Shown here: in pieces, positions 16,987 to 27,065 of the stretch
Position numbering within the stretch: position 1 is the stretch's first letter
Layout of the letters: each line of letters opens with the position of its first letter
Origin: Planctomycetales bacterium
GTDB taxonomy: Bacteria > Planctomycetota > Planctomycetia > Planctomycetales > Planctomycetaceae
NCBI GenBank assembly: GCA_028285345.1
Contig: JANQPT010000011.1
Location: 62,001-126,000, forward strand
DNA length: 64,000 nucleotides
Direction: 5' to 3'
Notes under the pieces: model-generated
The model's input: only the letters and a program-made list of their open reading frames with translations
The model's database searches: none
What the model was told of the DNA's origin: nothing
Position numbers and translations under genes: made by a program

Positions 16987-17445
16987 TCAATTCAAGCCAT
17001 GATCCGATAGCACCGTCCATAGCCGCCGCTGAATAAATCGGCAGAGCACGTCCTCGCCGGAATCATCACTCCACGCACCGGGCTGTTCGCTCGACTCCGC
17101 CGCCGGATCGGATTTCGCCAAGACGTCCTTCAGCGTCCATGACAATGTCCGCAATTCCATGCGCCCCGCCCGCACCTGGCCGAGTTGAAAATACTCCGCT
17201 GCGTTGTCCAACTGGGTCTCGGCCAAAGTTCCTGCCACAATCTCTAAGGACAATTCCTTCAGCGCCATGCGAATCCACGTCAAGTGCCGCGAGGTCATCG
17301 CCGGTGCCTGCTCCTCATCATCCAAGATGGCCTGCATGTTCTGCGCAACCAACTGCGCAGGAGGAAGCCTTCTGGCGAATTGTACTGCGGACGTGTCTTG
17401 CGGCAGAACGAAAGCTCTGAGCAAGGCATGACTCTTAGCGCGCAT
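16987..17445 (-). CDS. Hypothetical helical protein
   Basis: A 152-residue protein from the ATG at 17445; 17472 would add nine residues. It is largely helical (AQLVAQNMQAILDDEEQAPA, HLTWIRMALKELSLEIVAGT) with an acidic/Ser-rich linker and a C-terminal helix CRFIQRRLWTVLSDHG. There is no signal peptide, membrane segment or motif. Codon use looks coding-like (GC-rich third positions) but the homology status is unknown. It stands alone, downstream of a gene-free stretch. Confidence 0.5.
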   Translation of the reverse strand: MRAKSHALLRAFVLPQDTSAVQFARRLPPAQLVAQNMQAILDDEEQAPAMTSRHLTWIRMALKELSLEIVAGTLAETQLDNAAEYFQLGQVRAGRMELRTLSWTLKDVLAKSDPAAESSEQPGAWSDDSGEDVLCRFIQRRLWTVLSDHGLN

Positions 17446-18163
17446 GCGGAACCCAGCGGATGTTGGCCCCAAGCGGGGTTGTGAGAGAATTGAGGATGTG
17501 TGGCAAAGACGGGAAGTCAGTGGATCAACAAGTTGATCGAAAACTGGCGTCGGAAGCGGACATCGATTTCCCGAGAAATGCTGAAATTTTAGGAGTTTCT
17601 CGATTTCAGGCCGCGCTGCTTAACCGGCCTGATCAGCTTCCGAAATCCAAGACTGTCCGACTTGACGTCTGTAGGTAGTGATACTCCCCGGACGGAACTG
17701 ATGCCAATCGAGTCTCTGCACGGCCACCGATTTTGCGAAATCAAAACCGGTTGTACGGCCTGTAGCGGAAATGACGATTCGCTACGAGTCGACTGGGAAC
17801 GACAACCGTCGTGGAAATCACCAGTCGGTCGCGTGAATTTACGCAATTGTTGGCCGCACAGAGGTCCGCACGGTGATCTCTCCACAACGAGGCATACCGA
17901 CGAAACAATGCATCGGGAGTCAGACCATCACCGAAAGCTGCGACGCGATCGATCCCGACCGACTTTCAGAAAGTTTCAGCGGGAGGCGATCGACACCGCA
18001 GCCGATCCGGAAGTATTTGTTTTCCGATTCCATGGAGAGCCTCACCGCATTTTAATGAATCTCACGGTGACAAACGTTTACAATCGGGAGCGACATCAGC
18101 CGCTCGTCATTCAAGTGCTGTGAACATAACAGCTCGACAATTCGTCGTATTGAGAAATTCACG
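17446..18163. other. Gene-free stretch upstream of the RND operon
   Basis: About 700 nt between divergent genes. Short overlapping frames exist on both strands, for example 17662-18123 on the plus strand, but their products have atypical composition (many His, Arg and Cys residues) and no recognisable fold. I see no RNA gene. It is unusually long for an ordinary promoter region here. Confidence 0.35.
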
Positions 18164-19540
18164 ATGACCAAACAACAATCCAGCGGCTGGCCCAAGAAAT
18201 TGTTAATTCTCCCGCCGTTAATCGTGGGAGTGGGAGTCGCCGCATGGCTGATATCAGGCCGCTCCGCGCTCGAGAAGAATCCAATCGCCGAGGTCTCTCG
18301 GACCTTGCGTGTGATCGCCGCTCCCCAAATGGACGTTGTCCCTCGCGTCATCGGATACGGAACCGTCGAACCCGGACAAACGTGGAAGGCGGTCGCCGAG
18401 GTTCAAGGCCGCGTTGCGGAAACAAATCCCAATTTGAAGCCGGGGGCCATTATTAAGGCCGGTGAGGTGCTATTGCGAATCGATCCCCGCGAGCTCGAAC
18501 TCGTCGTCTCACAGCTCAAGGCGGACATCGATCGCGTACAGGCACAACTTGCGGAATTGCGCGCGAACGAAGCGAACTACAAAGCGTCGCTCAAAATTGA
18601 GGACGCGGCGCTGGCTCTCGCCGAACAAGAATTGCGCCGCCTACGCCAACTCGCTTCCACCAACGCCATTACGGACGCGGAAGTCGACGCCAAACAACGC
18701 GAAGTCTTAGCGCAACGGCAGGCGGCACAAGCCCAGCGCAATCTGTTGAACGTCCTGCCCTCCAAGATCGACACGTTCAAGGCGGAATTGGCGGTCAAGA
18801 AATCGAGCCTACAGCAGGCTGAGATCGATTTGGCGAAGAGCGTGATCACCGCACCCTTTAACTGCCGCATCGCCGACGTCGACATTCAAGTCGGCCAATT
18901 CCTGAATCGTGGCGAGGTGCTCTTCGAGGCATATAGCACGGCGCTCGTCGAAATCGATGCGCAGCTTCCCATGGATCAAGCCCGCAAGCTGATCAGCGGC
19001 GATCAACAGCCGATTTCCCCGCTCAACATTGGAATCAAGGAACTGGGCAACTTGTTCGGAGTCGAAGCAACCGTCCGGGTGCAGGCCGGCGATTTGACTG
19101 TTGAATGGGATGCGCGGTTTGCCGGGATTCGCGAACAGATCGACCCCGCCACCCGAAGTGTCGCGGTCGTGGTCGCGGTTGATCATCCGTATCAAAAAGC
19201 GATTCCCGGACGGCGGCCTCCGCTCGTCAAAGGCATGTTCTGCGAGGTCGAGCTGCGGGCCAAGCCTCAGAAGAACAAGATTGTGATCCCCCGCGCGGCG
19301 TTGCACGAGGGATTCGTGTATGTCGTGAATCGCGAAAACCGTCTTGAGAAACGGGAGATTGTCGTCGAGTTCATGCAGGGCGACTTTGTTTGTGTCAAGA
19401 CAGGGCTCCAGGCGGGCGAATCGGTCGTCGTCTCTGATCCGACGCCGGCAATCGAAGGCATGCTTGTTGATCCCGTCGAGGACGAGTCGCTGCTGCTGTC
19501 GATTCAATCGCAGGCCTCCGGTGAAGGGAGCATCAAGTGA
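18164..19540 (+). CDS. RND efflux adaptor (membrane fusion protein, HlyD/AcrA type)
   Basis: A 458-residue periplasmic adaptor that links an RND pump to an outer-membrane channel. It has an N-terminal membrane anchor (LLILPPLIVGVGVAAWLISG). The biotinyl-lipoyl-like half-motifs are VAEVQGRVAETNPNLKPGAI with AGEVLLRIDPRELELV, and VITAPFNCRIADVDIQVGQF. Between them is a long alpha-helical hairpin (about residues 110-225, DRVQAQLAELRANEANYKAS). A beta-barrel and membrane-proximal part follows (AGDLTVEWDARFAGIREQID, KNKIVIPRAALHEGFVYVVN). It overlaps the permease gene by 4 nt, so the two are translationally coupled. The anchor lacks an obvious lipobox cysteine. Confidence 0.93.
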   Translation: MTKQQSSGWPKKLLILPPLIVGVGVAAWLISGRSALEKNPIAEVSRTLRVIAAPQMDVVPRVIGYGTVEPGQTWKAVAEVQGRVAETNPNLKPGAIIKAGEVLLRIDPRELELVVSQLKADIDRVQAQLAELRANEANYKASLKIEDAALALAEQELRRLRQLASTNAITDAEVDAKQREVLAQRQAAQAQRNLLNVLPSKIDTFKAELAVKKSSLQQAEIDLAKSVITAPFNCRIADVDIQVGQFLNRGEVLFEAYSTALVEIDAQLPMDQARKLISGDQQPISPLNIGIKELGNLFGVEATVRVQAGDLTVEWDARFAGIREQIDPATRSVAVVVAVDHPYQKAIPGRRPPLVKGMFCEVELRAKPQKNKIVIPRAALHEGFVYVVNRENRLEKREIVVEFMQGDFVCVKTGLQAGESVVVSDPTPAIEGMLVDPVEDESLLLSIQSQASGEGSIK

Positions 19541-22500
19541 TTCGCTTCTTCACCACGCACCCCACGGCGGCCAATCTGCTGATGCTGGTCTTCGTCGTCG
19601 TGGGCATCATCACATTCCGCAATCTGCGCCGTGAAACCTTTCCGGACTTCACGGTCCCTGAAGTGGAGGTCCGTGTCGTCTATCCCGGCGCCACTGCGCC
19701 GGAAGTCGAAGACGTCGTCTGCCGCCGCGTCGAAGACGTGCTGGACGGCATCAAGTACGTCAAAGAGATCCGTTCCGACGCCCGCGAGGGAGTCGCCATC
19801 ATCACCGTCGAAATGGAGGAGGGGGGCGACTTTGCGGAGTTCAAGGACGACATCGAAACCGAAGTCGCCACGATCGACGATTTTCCCGATGACGTTGAAG
19901 ACCCGGTGATCAAACAGCTCGGCACCACGGAATTAGTCCTGTCCTTGATCGTCACGGGCCCGATGGAGCCGCGTGATCTCAAGGCGTACTGCGAAGATCT
20001 CAAAGAACGTCTGCAAAGTGATCCGCAGGTCTCCACCGTCGACATTCGCGGCTTCTCCGACAATCAACTGCGGATCGAACTCTCCTCGGAAGCGCTCCTC
20101 CGCTACGACCTGAGCGTCGCCGACGTGGCGGACATTGTCGGCCGCCAAAACGTCGACTTGCCGGCGGGAGCAATCGAGACCGGCCAACACGAAATCCTAG
20201 TCCGCTTTGTAGAAGAACGCCGTTCTCCGGCCGAATTGGAGCAACTGGTGATCGTCAGCGGACTCGGCGGCGGCGAGATTCAACTGGGCGATTTGGGGAC
20301 CGTCAAAGATACCTTTGAGCTCGAAGAAGATAAGATCTTGTTCAACGGGCGGCGGGCCGGACGGTTGGACGTATTTAAAACCAAGACCGAAGACACCATC
20401 CGCGTCGCAGAAATTGTTAAGAAGATCATCGAAGAGGAGAAAGCTCGTCACCCCCAATTGGAGATCGAGATCACGCAGGATTTTTCCACGCTGGTGATCA
20501 GCCGCCTGGAGCTCATTGGCGAGAACGCCGTTTCAGGCGGCATTTTAGTGTTCTTGACGATGTGGCTGTTCTTCAATCTCCGACTCTCATTTTGGGTCGT
20601 GATGAGCCTGCCGGTCTCGTTCTTGGGGGCGATGTTTTTCGCCGAGCAGTTGGGCTTGACGATCAACATGATCACGATGATCGGTATCCTGATGGCTCTG
20701 GGACTGCTGATGGACGATGGAATCGTGATCGCCGAAAACATCGCCACGCATGCCGCGCGCGGAAAATCCCCCGCCCAGGCAGCGATTGACGGCGTCTCGG
20801 AAGTCAAAGCGGGGGTCTTCTCGTCGTTCATCACGACGGTGTGCGTCCTGGGGCCGCTAGTGACCATCAGCGGCAACATCGGCAAGGTGCTCCGCGTGAT
20901 GCCGATGATTCTGATTCTCGTGCTGGCGGTGAGTCTGGTCGAGGCGTTTCTGATCCTGCCTGCACACTTGGCACACTCGATCAAAAGCGGCGAAGAGCAT
21001 AAGAATCGCGTCCGCCGATTCATCGACGGCCTCATCGACGGCTGCCGCGAGCGCCTGCTGGGCCGGTCAATCGACTGGTTGCTCAAGTGGCGCTATTTGT
21101 GGGTCGGAACAGTCACGGCTGTACTGATCATCTCGCTGGCAGCATTCGCCGGAGGTATCGTGAAGTTTCAGGCGTTTCCCAACCTGGACGGCGACGTCGT
21201 CGAAGCCCGGCTCATGATGTCGCAAGGCACGCCGCTTGGGCGAACGGAGGAGGTCGTTGAGCAACTCGTCGAGTCGCTCGAGGAAGTCAACGAAGATTTC
21301 AAGTCTCGCCAGCCGGGCGGGCAAGACTTGGTTAAAACGGTCTATGCGCAATTCAATCAGAACCGAGACGTGTTTGAAAACGGCCCGCACGTCGCCACGG
21401 TCGCCGTCAATCTACTCGATGCGGAAGTCCGCAACGGCACGATCGATGAGATCGTCGAGGCCTGGCGGGCCAAGATTGACCCTCCCACCGACGTCGCTAT
21501 CTTGAACTTCACGGAGCCTGCCATCGGACCGGAAGGACGCGCCATTGAGATCCATCTGCACGGTGACGAACTGGAGACACTGAAACAGGCCGCGACAGAA
21601 TTCGACGCCTGGCTGTCGCAGTTTGCCGGCGTATTGAACCTCACCGACGACTTGCGGCGGGGCAAGCCGGAGGTCCGCATTCGCCTGCGCGAGGGCGCGA
21701 CAGGACTCGGACTGGACGCCGCCGCGGTCGCGCGACAGGTACGGGGCGGGTTTTACGGGATGACGGCCGATGAGATTCAAATCGGCCGCGAGGCATATGA
21801 AGTCGACGTTCGCCTGCGGCCTGAGGACCAGGACAGCGTCGCCGATCTGGAGTATCTTCATTTCGCGGTCCCCGGTGGAAAATCAGTTCCGCTCGGTTCC
21901 ATCGCGATCGCGGACCGCACCCGCGGCTGGTCTCGCATCGCCAGGATCAACGGCCGCCGTACAGTGACCCTGCGCGGCGACGTCGATCAGCGCGTGCTCA
22001 ACACTGCCCAACTGTTCCGCGAAATCGAGCGCGAATTCGTACCGCAACTGAAACAGAAATTCCCCGACATTGACGTGGCCTTCTCTGGTGAAGTCGAACA
22101 GTCGACGACCACGCAGGACTCCATGCGCAGCGCCATGGCCGTCGGAGTGATCGGCATCTTCGTACTGCTGAGCTTTCAGTTCCGCAGCTACCTCGAGCCG
22201 CTCATTGTCATGACGGCGATTCCGTTTGCCCTGATCGGCGTGATCTGGGGAAATTGGCTGATGGGAATCGACATCAGCATGCCCAGCCTGCTGGGATTCA
22301 TTTCACTCTCGGGGATCGTGGTGAACGACTCGATCTTGTTGGTGCTGTTTCTGAAGATGCGTCGTGCCGAGGGCGCCGACATTATCGAATCGGCCGGCCA
22401 GGCCAGCCGGCAGCGGTTTCGGGCGATTGTTATCACCTCGTTGACCACAATCGCCGGCCTGCTGCCGTTGCTGTTTGAGCGGAGCTTACAAGCGCAGGTG

Positions 22501-22647
22501 CTAATCCCCTTGGCGGCCAGCATCGCCTTCGGGCTGATGGCCTCCACCGTGCTGGTCTTGATGGTCATTCCTTGCCTGTATGCAATTTTGGGCGACTTCG
22601 GACTGACATCAAACGTCGAGCATATGCAAAACGAACCGTCGGAATGA
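19537..22647 (+). CDS. RND efflux permease (AcrB/MdtB-like)
   Basis: A 1036-residue RND family inner-membrane pump with the usual two-fold repeat: two sets of membrane helices, each preceded by a large periplasmic loop. The start is a GTG overlapping the adaptor stop. TM1 is HPTAANLLMLVFVVVGIITF. The proton-relay aspartate pair in TM4 is kept (GLLMDDGIVIAENI), while the TM10 position equivalent to the AcrB lysine reads SGIVVNDSILLV, so the classic lysine is absent as in many environmental RND pumps. The porter region has YPGATAPEVEDVVCRRVEDV. The substrate cannot be predicted. No TolC-like outer-membrane factor is encoded in the window. Confidence 0.95.
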   Translation: MIRFFTTHPTAANLLMLVFVVVGIITFRNLRRETFPDFTVPEVEVRVVYPGATAPEVEDVVCRRVEDVLDGIKYVKEIRSDAREGVAIITVEMEEGGDFAEFKDDIETEVATIDDFPDDVEDPVIKQLGTTELVLSLIVTGPMEPRDLKAYCEDLKERLQSDPQVSTVDIRGFSDNQLRIELSSEALLRYDLSVADVADIVGRQNVDLPAGAIETGQHEILVRFVEERRSPAELEQLVIVSGLGGGEIQLGDLGTVKDTFELEEDKILFNGRRAGRLDVFKTKTEDTIRVAEIVKKIIEEEKARHPQLEIEITQDFSTLVISRLELIGENAVSGGILVFLTMWLFFNLRLSFWVVMSLPVSFLGAMFFAEQLGLTINMITMIGILMALGLLMDDGIVIAENIATHAARGKSPAQAAIDGVSEVKAGVFSSFITTVCVLGPLVTISGNIGKVLRVMPMILILVLAVSLVEAFLILPAHLAHSIKSGEEHKNRVRRFIDGLIDGCRERLLGRSIDWLLKWRYLWVGTVTAVLIISLAAFAGGIVKFQAFPNLDGDVVEARLMMSQGTPLGRTEEVVEQLVESLEEVNEDFKSRQPGGQDLVKTVYAQFNQNRDVFENGPHVATVAVNLLDAEVRNGTIDEIVEAWRAKIDPPTDVAILNFTEPAIGPEGRAIEIHLHGDELETLKQAATEFDAWLSQFAGVLNLTDDLRRGKPEVRIRLREGATGLGLDAAAVARQVRGGFYGMTADEIQIGREAYEVDVRLRPEDQDSVADLEYLHFAVPGGKSVPLGSIAIADRTRGWSRIARINGRRTVTLRGDVDQRVLNTAQLFREIEREFVPQLKQKFPDIDVAFSGEVEQSTTTQDSMRSAMAVGVIGIFVLLSFQFRSYLEPLIVMTAIPFALIGVIWGNWLMGIDISMPSLLGFISLSGIVVNDSILLVLFLKMRRAEGADIIESAGQASRQRFRAIVITSLTTIAGLLPLLFERSLQAQVLIPLAASIAFGLMASTVLVLMVIPCLYAILGDFGLTSNVEHMQNEPSE

Positions 22648-22684
22648 TCAATAAACACCCATTGTCCGAGATGAGAGTCATCTA

Positions 22685-23269
22685 ATGTCCCACGAACAAT
22701 CTTTTCGAATCCTTCTCGATCAATTGAGGAACGGCGACGAAGACGCAGCGGCGCAGATTGTCGAGGAGCATACCGCCAGCCTGGTGGCGGTCGCTCGCCG
22801 TCAGATGGGCGGCCGGTTGGCCCGCCGGGTCGATCCCGAGGACATCTTGCAATCCGTTTACCGCAGCCTGTTCGTTCGCGTGCAAAAAGGAGAGTACGAG
22901 CTGGGCAGCGGGCGGGATTTGTGGAAGCTCCTCGTAACGATGACGCTGAACAAGGTCCGCCGCAGTTCCAAATTTCACGGCGCGGAAAAGCGGAACATGT
23001 CGCACGACCAGTCGGTGCGCTCAGACGTCAATCCGCTCGACCACGCCGGCGCGGACGAACCAGGACCGGAAGAAGCAGCCATGCTGGTCGATGAAGTTCG
23101 CTCGTTTTTGGACTCGCTGCGGCCGCAAGATCGTCCGGTCGTCGAACTCCGTTTGCAGGGCCTCAACAGCATCGAGATCGCTGAACAGACCGGCCGAGCC
23201 GAACGCAGCGTCCGCCGTATCCTGCAGCAAATTCAACAAAAACTGGAAGCGGGTACACACGACGAATGA
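22685..23269 (+). CDS. ECF-like RNA polymerase sigma factor (planctomycete type)
   Basis: A 194-residue sigma-70-family protein of the ECF-like type frequent in Rhodopirellula and relatives. Region 2 is seen in VARRQMGGRLARRVDPEDIL through QSVYRSLFVRVQKGEYELGS, with GRDLWKLLVTMTLNKVRR after it. Region 4 has the helix-turn-helix RPVVELRLQGLNSIEIAEQT and GRAERSVRRILQQIQQKLEA. The gene starts 37 nt after the RND permease and ends 22 nt before the end of the convergent kinase gene. In planctomycetes such sigma factors often stand next to Ser/Thr kinases and are thought to be controlled by phosphorylation rather than by an anti-sigma factor; no anti-sigma gene is nearby. Confidence 0.92.
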   Translation: MSHEQSFRILLDQLRNGDEDAAAQIVEEHTASLVAVARRQMGGRLARRVDPEDILQSVYRSLFVRVQKGEYELGSGRDLWKLLVTMTLNKVRRSSKFHGAEKRNMSHDQSVRSDVNPLDHAGADEPGPEEAAMLVDEVRSFLDSLRPQDRPVVELRLQGLNSIEIAEQTGRAERSVRRILQQIQQKLEAGTHDE

Positions 23270-23291
23270 CAGCAGGCGAGCAGCCAGTTGC

Positions 23292-26200
23292 CTACGGTTC
23301 GACGAGCTCAATCCGCAGATCATCGAGCCAAACTTCGCCTTCGCTTGTCGAGACGATGCGAACGGTCACCATGTCCTGTTTAGCAGTGAACTTGCCGCTA
23401 AATTGCTGCCAGTCTTGGGCAACGTCGCTCAGATCGATCACGGGCCCCTTATTGCCTTCGCCCACCGTCACCTGAATACCGCCGGTTGCAGGCACGTCTC
23501 CCCGCGCCCAAAGTGAGACGCGGTACCGGGCACCTGCGGTGGCGGGCACGGATTGGCTGGTCTCTGCGAAGACTCCGTCGGCAGCCGGTGAACGGTGATT
23601 GATGTGCAGGGCATATCGGCCTTCGTGCGGATTGTCCGCGCTCACCTCAGCCGAAGAGCGGCACCCGCCACGGTTCCACCATGTCGGTTTACCCCGATGC
23701 GGCTCTCCCCAATACGCGGAGAGTCCCAGTTCAAATCCACCATTCAGCAACGGTAGCACGGAAAACCGGCGGGACTTGGCGTCTGGGAGTTGTGGATTCT
23801 GTATCGACTCAATCGTTTCCAGTACACCGGCAGCCTGATGCTCCTTTGCAAACTGGCTCAGTGATTCAAAATCACAACCGGGATCGTAACGAATGGCGGA
23901 TTTTAGCGCCTGTTCGGCTTCGTCAAATCGCTCGAGGCGAATCAGACTCGCGCAGCGGCCCAGCTCCCCCGCAGCGCGCTGCCAGTCGGTTTGGGCGACT
24001 TCGATACAGTTCTCAAACGCCACTAGTGCGGCGCCTGGAGCATCGAGGTTTTCCAACACCCGGCCTAATCCGATCGCGGCACGGTAGTTCTCGTCGTCAG
24101 ATTCCAGCGCGGACTGAAAATAGGCCTGCGCCGCTTCGTAATCCCGCTTTCGCAGAGAGACGGTGCCACGAATGGCCAATGCCTCTGCCGATTTTGGCTG
24201 CAGTTTCAACACTTCCTCCGCAGCGACCTCAGCGGCAGCGTTGTTTTCCAGCTCTAACTCCGCCGTCGCCAACAATAGCCGGAACTCACTCTTCTCCGGC
24301 TGTGCTTGAAGCAGTTCAAGCATCCGTGCTCGGGTGGTCTGAACTGCTTCTCGATGGAGATTCATCAACCGCCGCTCACTATTGACAGTCATTTTCCCCA
24401 ATTTGATCGCCTGCAAATAACTTGGCACCGCTTCGGAGATTTGTCCCATTTCACGATATACTTCTCCGCAATACCAATGCACAAAATAGACCGTCGGCGC
24501 GAGATCGCGGGCCGTTTCAGCATCCTGCAAAGCGGCATGCAACAAGACATTCTTTTGCCGCCGGTCCTCGGTTTTACGGGCTTCGTCAAGAAATGTCTCA
24601 GCACGAAGTCCATAGGCAAAATAGTTATCGGGTCGCAGCACGATACACTGGTTGTAGGCTTGCCGTGCCGCGTCGAAGTCCTTGAGTTGCCAGTTGATGA
24701 ACCCCAAAGTGGCGATCGTCATATAGCGATCGGGATCGAGCGCAGCGGAGCGGATGAAGAATTTTCGCGCGACCTCGGTGAGATTCTGATCGACGTCCCG
24801 GCCCGCCAGGATTGTCTTTCGCATGATGGGGTTTTGTGCCAAACTCCAAGCCATGATCCCGACGGCATTGTTATCGGCGGCCGTTTGAGGATGATAGGTG
24901 CTAAAATCGGGATTGGGGAGTTTGAATTTAGCGCCGATCCGGAAGTTTGCAAAATCCTGTAGTGTGGCGATCGATTCCGCACGGCGGAATCGTTGTACCA
25001 ACTCGGAGAGGTTCAACAGTTCGCGGCATTCCTCTCCACCCGTTGGCGACATGAAATTTAAGATCGCCGACTTTCCCTTGAACATCGTCAACAAGATGAG
25101 CTGGTCATAGACGCGTTGCTGCAGCCGATCGGCTTGGCGCGGCGTGAGGTCGTTGGTGGGAAGATGTGCCCACCAATCGGAATGTTCGAAGACGGCCAGG
25201 ACGTCAAGCGCCCCCCGGCAGGCGGAAATCGCTTCCCGGTTGTTTTCAAACATCGCCGATTGCTCTGCCTGCGCTGCCAGTCGATGAAAATCGTCCAGAC
25301 GCTGGATGTGATCTCGCCGGTTTTGGAGCCGTGATCGCAGTTCTCCCAGTTCCGGTCGCTCTTCGAGTTGAACCAGCGCAGTTTCCACGAAACCGAGTGC
25401 GGACGAATATCGGTCGTTCTGCAACTCGTGAATGGCAGAATTCTCGGCGGCCAGAATGGTCGCTTGCAGACGTTCCCGCCGCATGCGGTCTTCGTGCTGC
25501 GCCCGGTCCCAGGCGATGAACGAAGCCACACCGGCTGCCGTCAGCAATACCGCGGCGACTGTGGCTGATGACACAATTGTTCGGTGACGCCGCATCCAGC
25601 GCCGCGAGCGATCCCAGACCGATTCCCGGTGCGCCGCCACCGGTTCATCCGCCAGCCAGTTTTCCACGTCGGCCGCCAGCGCCCCGGCTGATTGATAACG
25701 GTCTTCCGGCAACAGGGCCATCGCTTTCAGGCAAATCGACTCCAATCCTGCCGGCACATCCGGTTGAATGGAACGCGGCGGCGGGAAATCCCCGCGCGAC
25801 ACGCGATTCAATACGAGCGTCAATTCCTGTGATGTCTGCGGCGGCTGACCGGTCAGAATCTCATACAGCGTGGCCCCCAAACTGTACACGTCTGTTGCGG
25901 CGGTGAGCGTGTCGACGTAGCCGCAAGCCTGCTCGGGACTCATATAGGCGGGCGTTCCCACCGCGCTGCCCCGCTGCGTTGCCGCTGATCCGCTTCCCGA
26001 TTGCGGCCGCATCGTGGCTTCATCGAGCGGCCGCGAGCGGCTCTCGGAGCGCCCGATCGGTTTGGCCAACCCCCAATCGACGACCAGCGTCTCGCCGTAC
26101 TTACCCAGCATAATGTTTGACGGCTTGATGTCACGATGCACGACACCGCGACTGTGCGCATAGTCGATCGCATGGCAGACTTCGATGAATCGCGTGAGCA

Positions 26201-27065
26201 GCTTCCGCAACTTCAACGAGCGATGGCCGGCCAATTCGTCAGGTCCGCTTGAATCGTGATAGCGCGTGACCGCGTCCTTCAGGCTCCCGCCCCGCACAAA
26301 ACGCATCGCATAGTAGGGCCGCCCGTCGGCATAAGCGCCCATTCCGTACACCGGGACAATGCCCGGATGTTCCAGTCCGCCGGTGATTTCCGCCTCCCGC
26401 AGAAACCGCACCTGGCTGTCTGGATCATGGGCGAACTGCGGCTTGAGCTGCTTCAGGGCCACGTCGCGGGGAACTTCTTCATCACGCGCGACAAACACGT
26501 CGCCGAGGCCCCCGCTGGCGTGGTTTTCGACAATCTTATATCGAAACGACGAGTCGCCACCTTCAGATTGGGTCAGCGGCGTGGGCAGACAATTCGGGTC
26601 GACGGTCGTGTCATCATCCGCCGTCCGTGCCGGCGGGGGGCTGATCAGCGTTTCGCTCTCCTCCCATGTCGAACTCGTGAGCCGTTGCTCCAGTCGATCC
26701 CATTGCTCGGGAAATCGATCGCGGAACTCGTCGACGACAGGACTCCCCGCGCCGCGGGATCGCAATTGGTACTCCGCGACAATCAGATTCAGCGCGTCAT
26801 CACTCCCGGTATCGAATTCCGGAAAACGGCCGAGGTATTGCTCAACCCGAGCCTCTTCGCCTGCCTTGACGCGAAATTCCAAATCCACGTGCGCCAGTTC
26901 AACCAGCACGGTCTTTCGCAGCGCCGCCTCGTCCGGCAAGAAGTCGTCAATTTGCGGCCGCTGCCCCTCCTGCCACGCCTGTTCGAACCGGTAGACGAGG
27001 TTTTCTAGTACATCGGCCTGCGAAGTCGGTCCGCTATCCACGGCAATTCTCGCACTATTCGTCAA
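23292..27065 (-). CDS. Transmembrane Ser/Thr protein kinase with TPRs and a C-terminal jelly-roll domain
   Basis: A 1257-residue protein. Residues 1-175 are helical and acidic. The kinase domain is at about 176-475, with a glycine-rich loop SGGLGDVFVARD, ATP lysine in VALKQLK, catalytic loop HRDIKPSN, the metal motif as DWG instead of DFG (VVDWGLAKPIG), and GTPAYMSPEQA. One membrane span (about 500-525, IVSSATVAAVLLTAAGVASF) follows a basic WMRRHRT. Outside lie a coiled-coil-like part and about ten TPR units (for example FDAARQAYNQCIVLRPDNYF), then a carbohydrate-binding-module-like beta-sandwich at about 1100-1257 (NGGFELG, YRVSLWARGDVPATGGIQVT, EGEVWLDDLRIELVEP). Cytoplasmic kinase and extracytoplasmic sensor are inferred. 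It converges with the sigma factor gene, which is the usual pairing. Confidence 0.92.
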   Translation of the reverse strand: MTNSARIAVDSGPTSQADVLENLVYRFEQAWQEGQRPQIDDFLPDEAALRKTVLVELAHVDLEFRVKAGEEARVEQYLGRFPEFDTGSDDALNLIVAEYQLRSRGAGSPVVDEFRDRFPEQWDRLEQRLTSSTWEESETLISPPPARTADDDTTVDPNCLPTPLTQSEGGDSSFRYKIVENHASGGLGDVFVARDEEVPRDVALKQLKPQFAHDPDSQVRFLREAEITGGLEHPGIVPVYGMGAYADGRPYYAMRFVRGGSLKDAVTRYHDSSGPDELAGHRSLKLRKLLTRFIEVCHAIDYAHSRGVVHRDIKPSNIMLGKYGETLVVDWGLAKPIGRSESRSRPLDEATMRPQSGSGSAATQRGSAVGTPAYMSPEQACGYVDTLTAATDVYSLGATLYEILTGQPPQTSQELTLVLNRVSRGDFPPPRSIQPDVPAGLESICLKAMALLPEDRYQSAGALAADVENWLADEPVAAHRESVWDRSRRWMRRHRTIVSSATVAAVLLTAAGVASFIAWDRAQHEDRMRRERLQATILAAENSAIHELQNDRYSSALGFVETALVQLEERPELGELRSRLQNRRDHIQRLDDFHRLAAQAEQSAMFENNREAISACRGALDVLAVFEHSDWWAHLPTNDLTPRQADRLQQRVYDQLILLTMFKGKSAILNFMSPTGGEECRELLNLSELVQRFRRAESIATLQDFANFRIGAKFKLPNPDFSTYHPQTAADNNAVGIMAWSLAQNPIMRKTILAGRDVDQNLTEVARKFFIRSAALDPDRYMTIATLGFINWQLKDFDAARQAYNQCIVLRPDNYFAYGLRAETFLDEARKTEDRRQKNVLLHAALQDAETARDLAPTVYFVHWYCGEVYREMGQISEAVPSYLQAIKLGKMTVNSERRLMNLHREAVQTTRARMLELLQAQPEKSEFRLLLATAELELENNAAAEVAAEEVLKLQPKSAEALAIRGTVSLRKRDYEAAQAYFQSALESDDENYRAAIGLGRVLENLDAPGAALVAFENCIEVAQTDWQRAAGELGRCASLIRLERFDEAEQALKSAIRYDPGCDFESLSQFAKEHQAAGVLETIESIQNPQLPDAKSRRFSVLPLLNGGFELGLSAYWGEPHRGKPTWWNRGGCRSSAEVSADNPHEGRYALHINHRSPAADGVFAETSQSVPATAGARYRVSLWARGDVPATGGIQVTVGEGNKGPVIDLSDVAQDWQQFSGKFTAKQDMVTVRIVSTSEGEVWLDDLRIELVEP

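Noticed and set aside
17662-18123. Plus-strand 153-codon open frame upstream of the RND operon
   Set aside because: Composition is unlike the neighbouring proteins (many His, Arg, Cys), there is no ribosome binding site, and overlapping frames are open on the other strand too.
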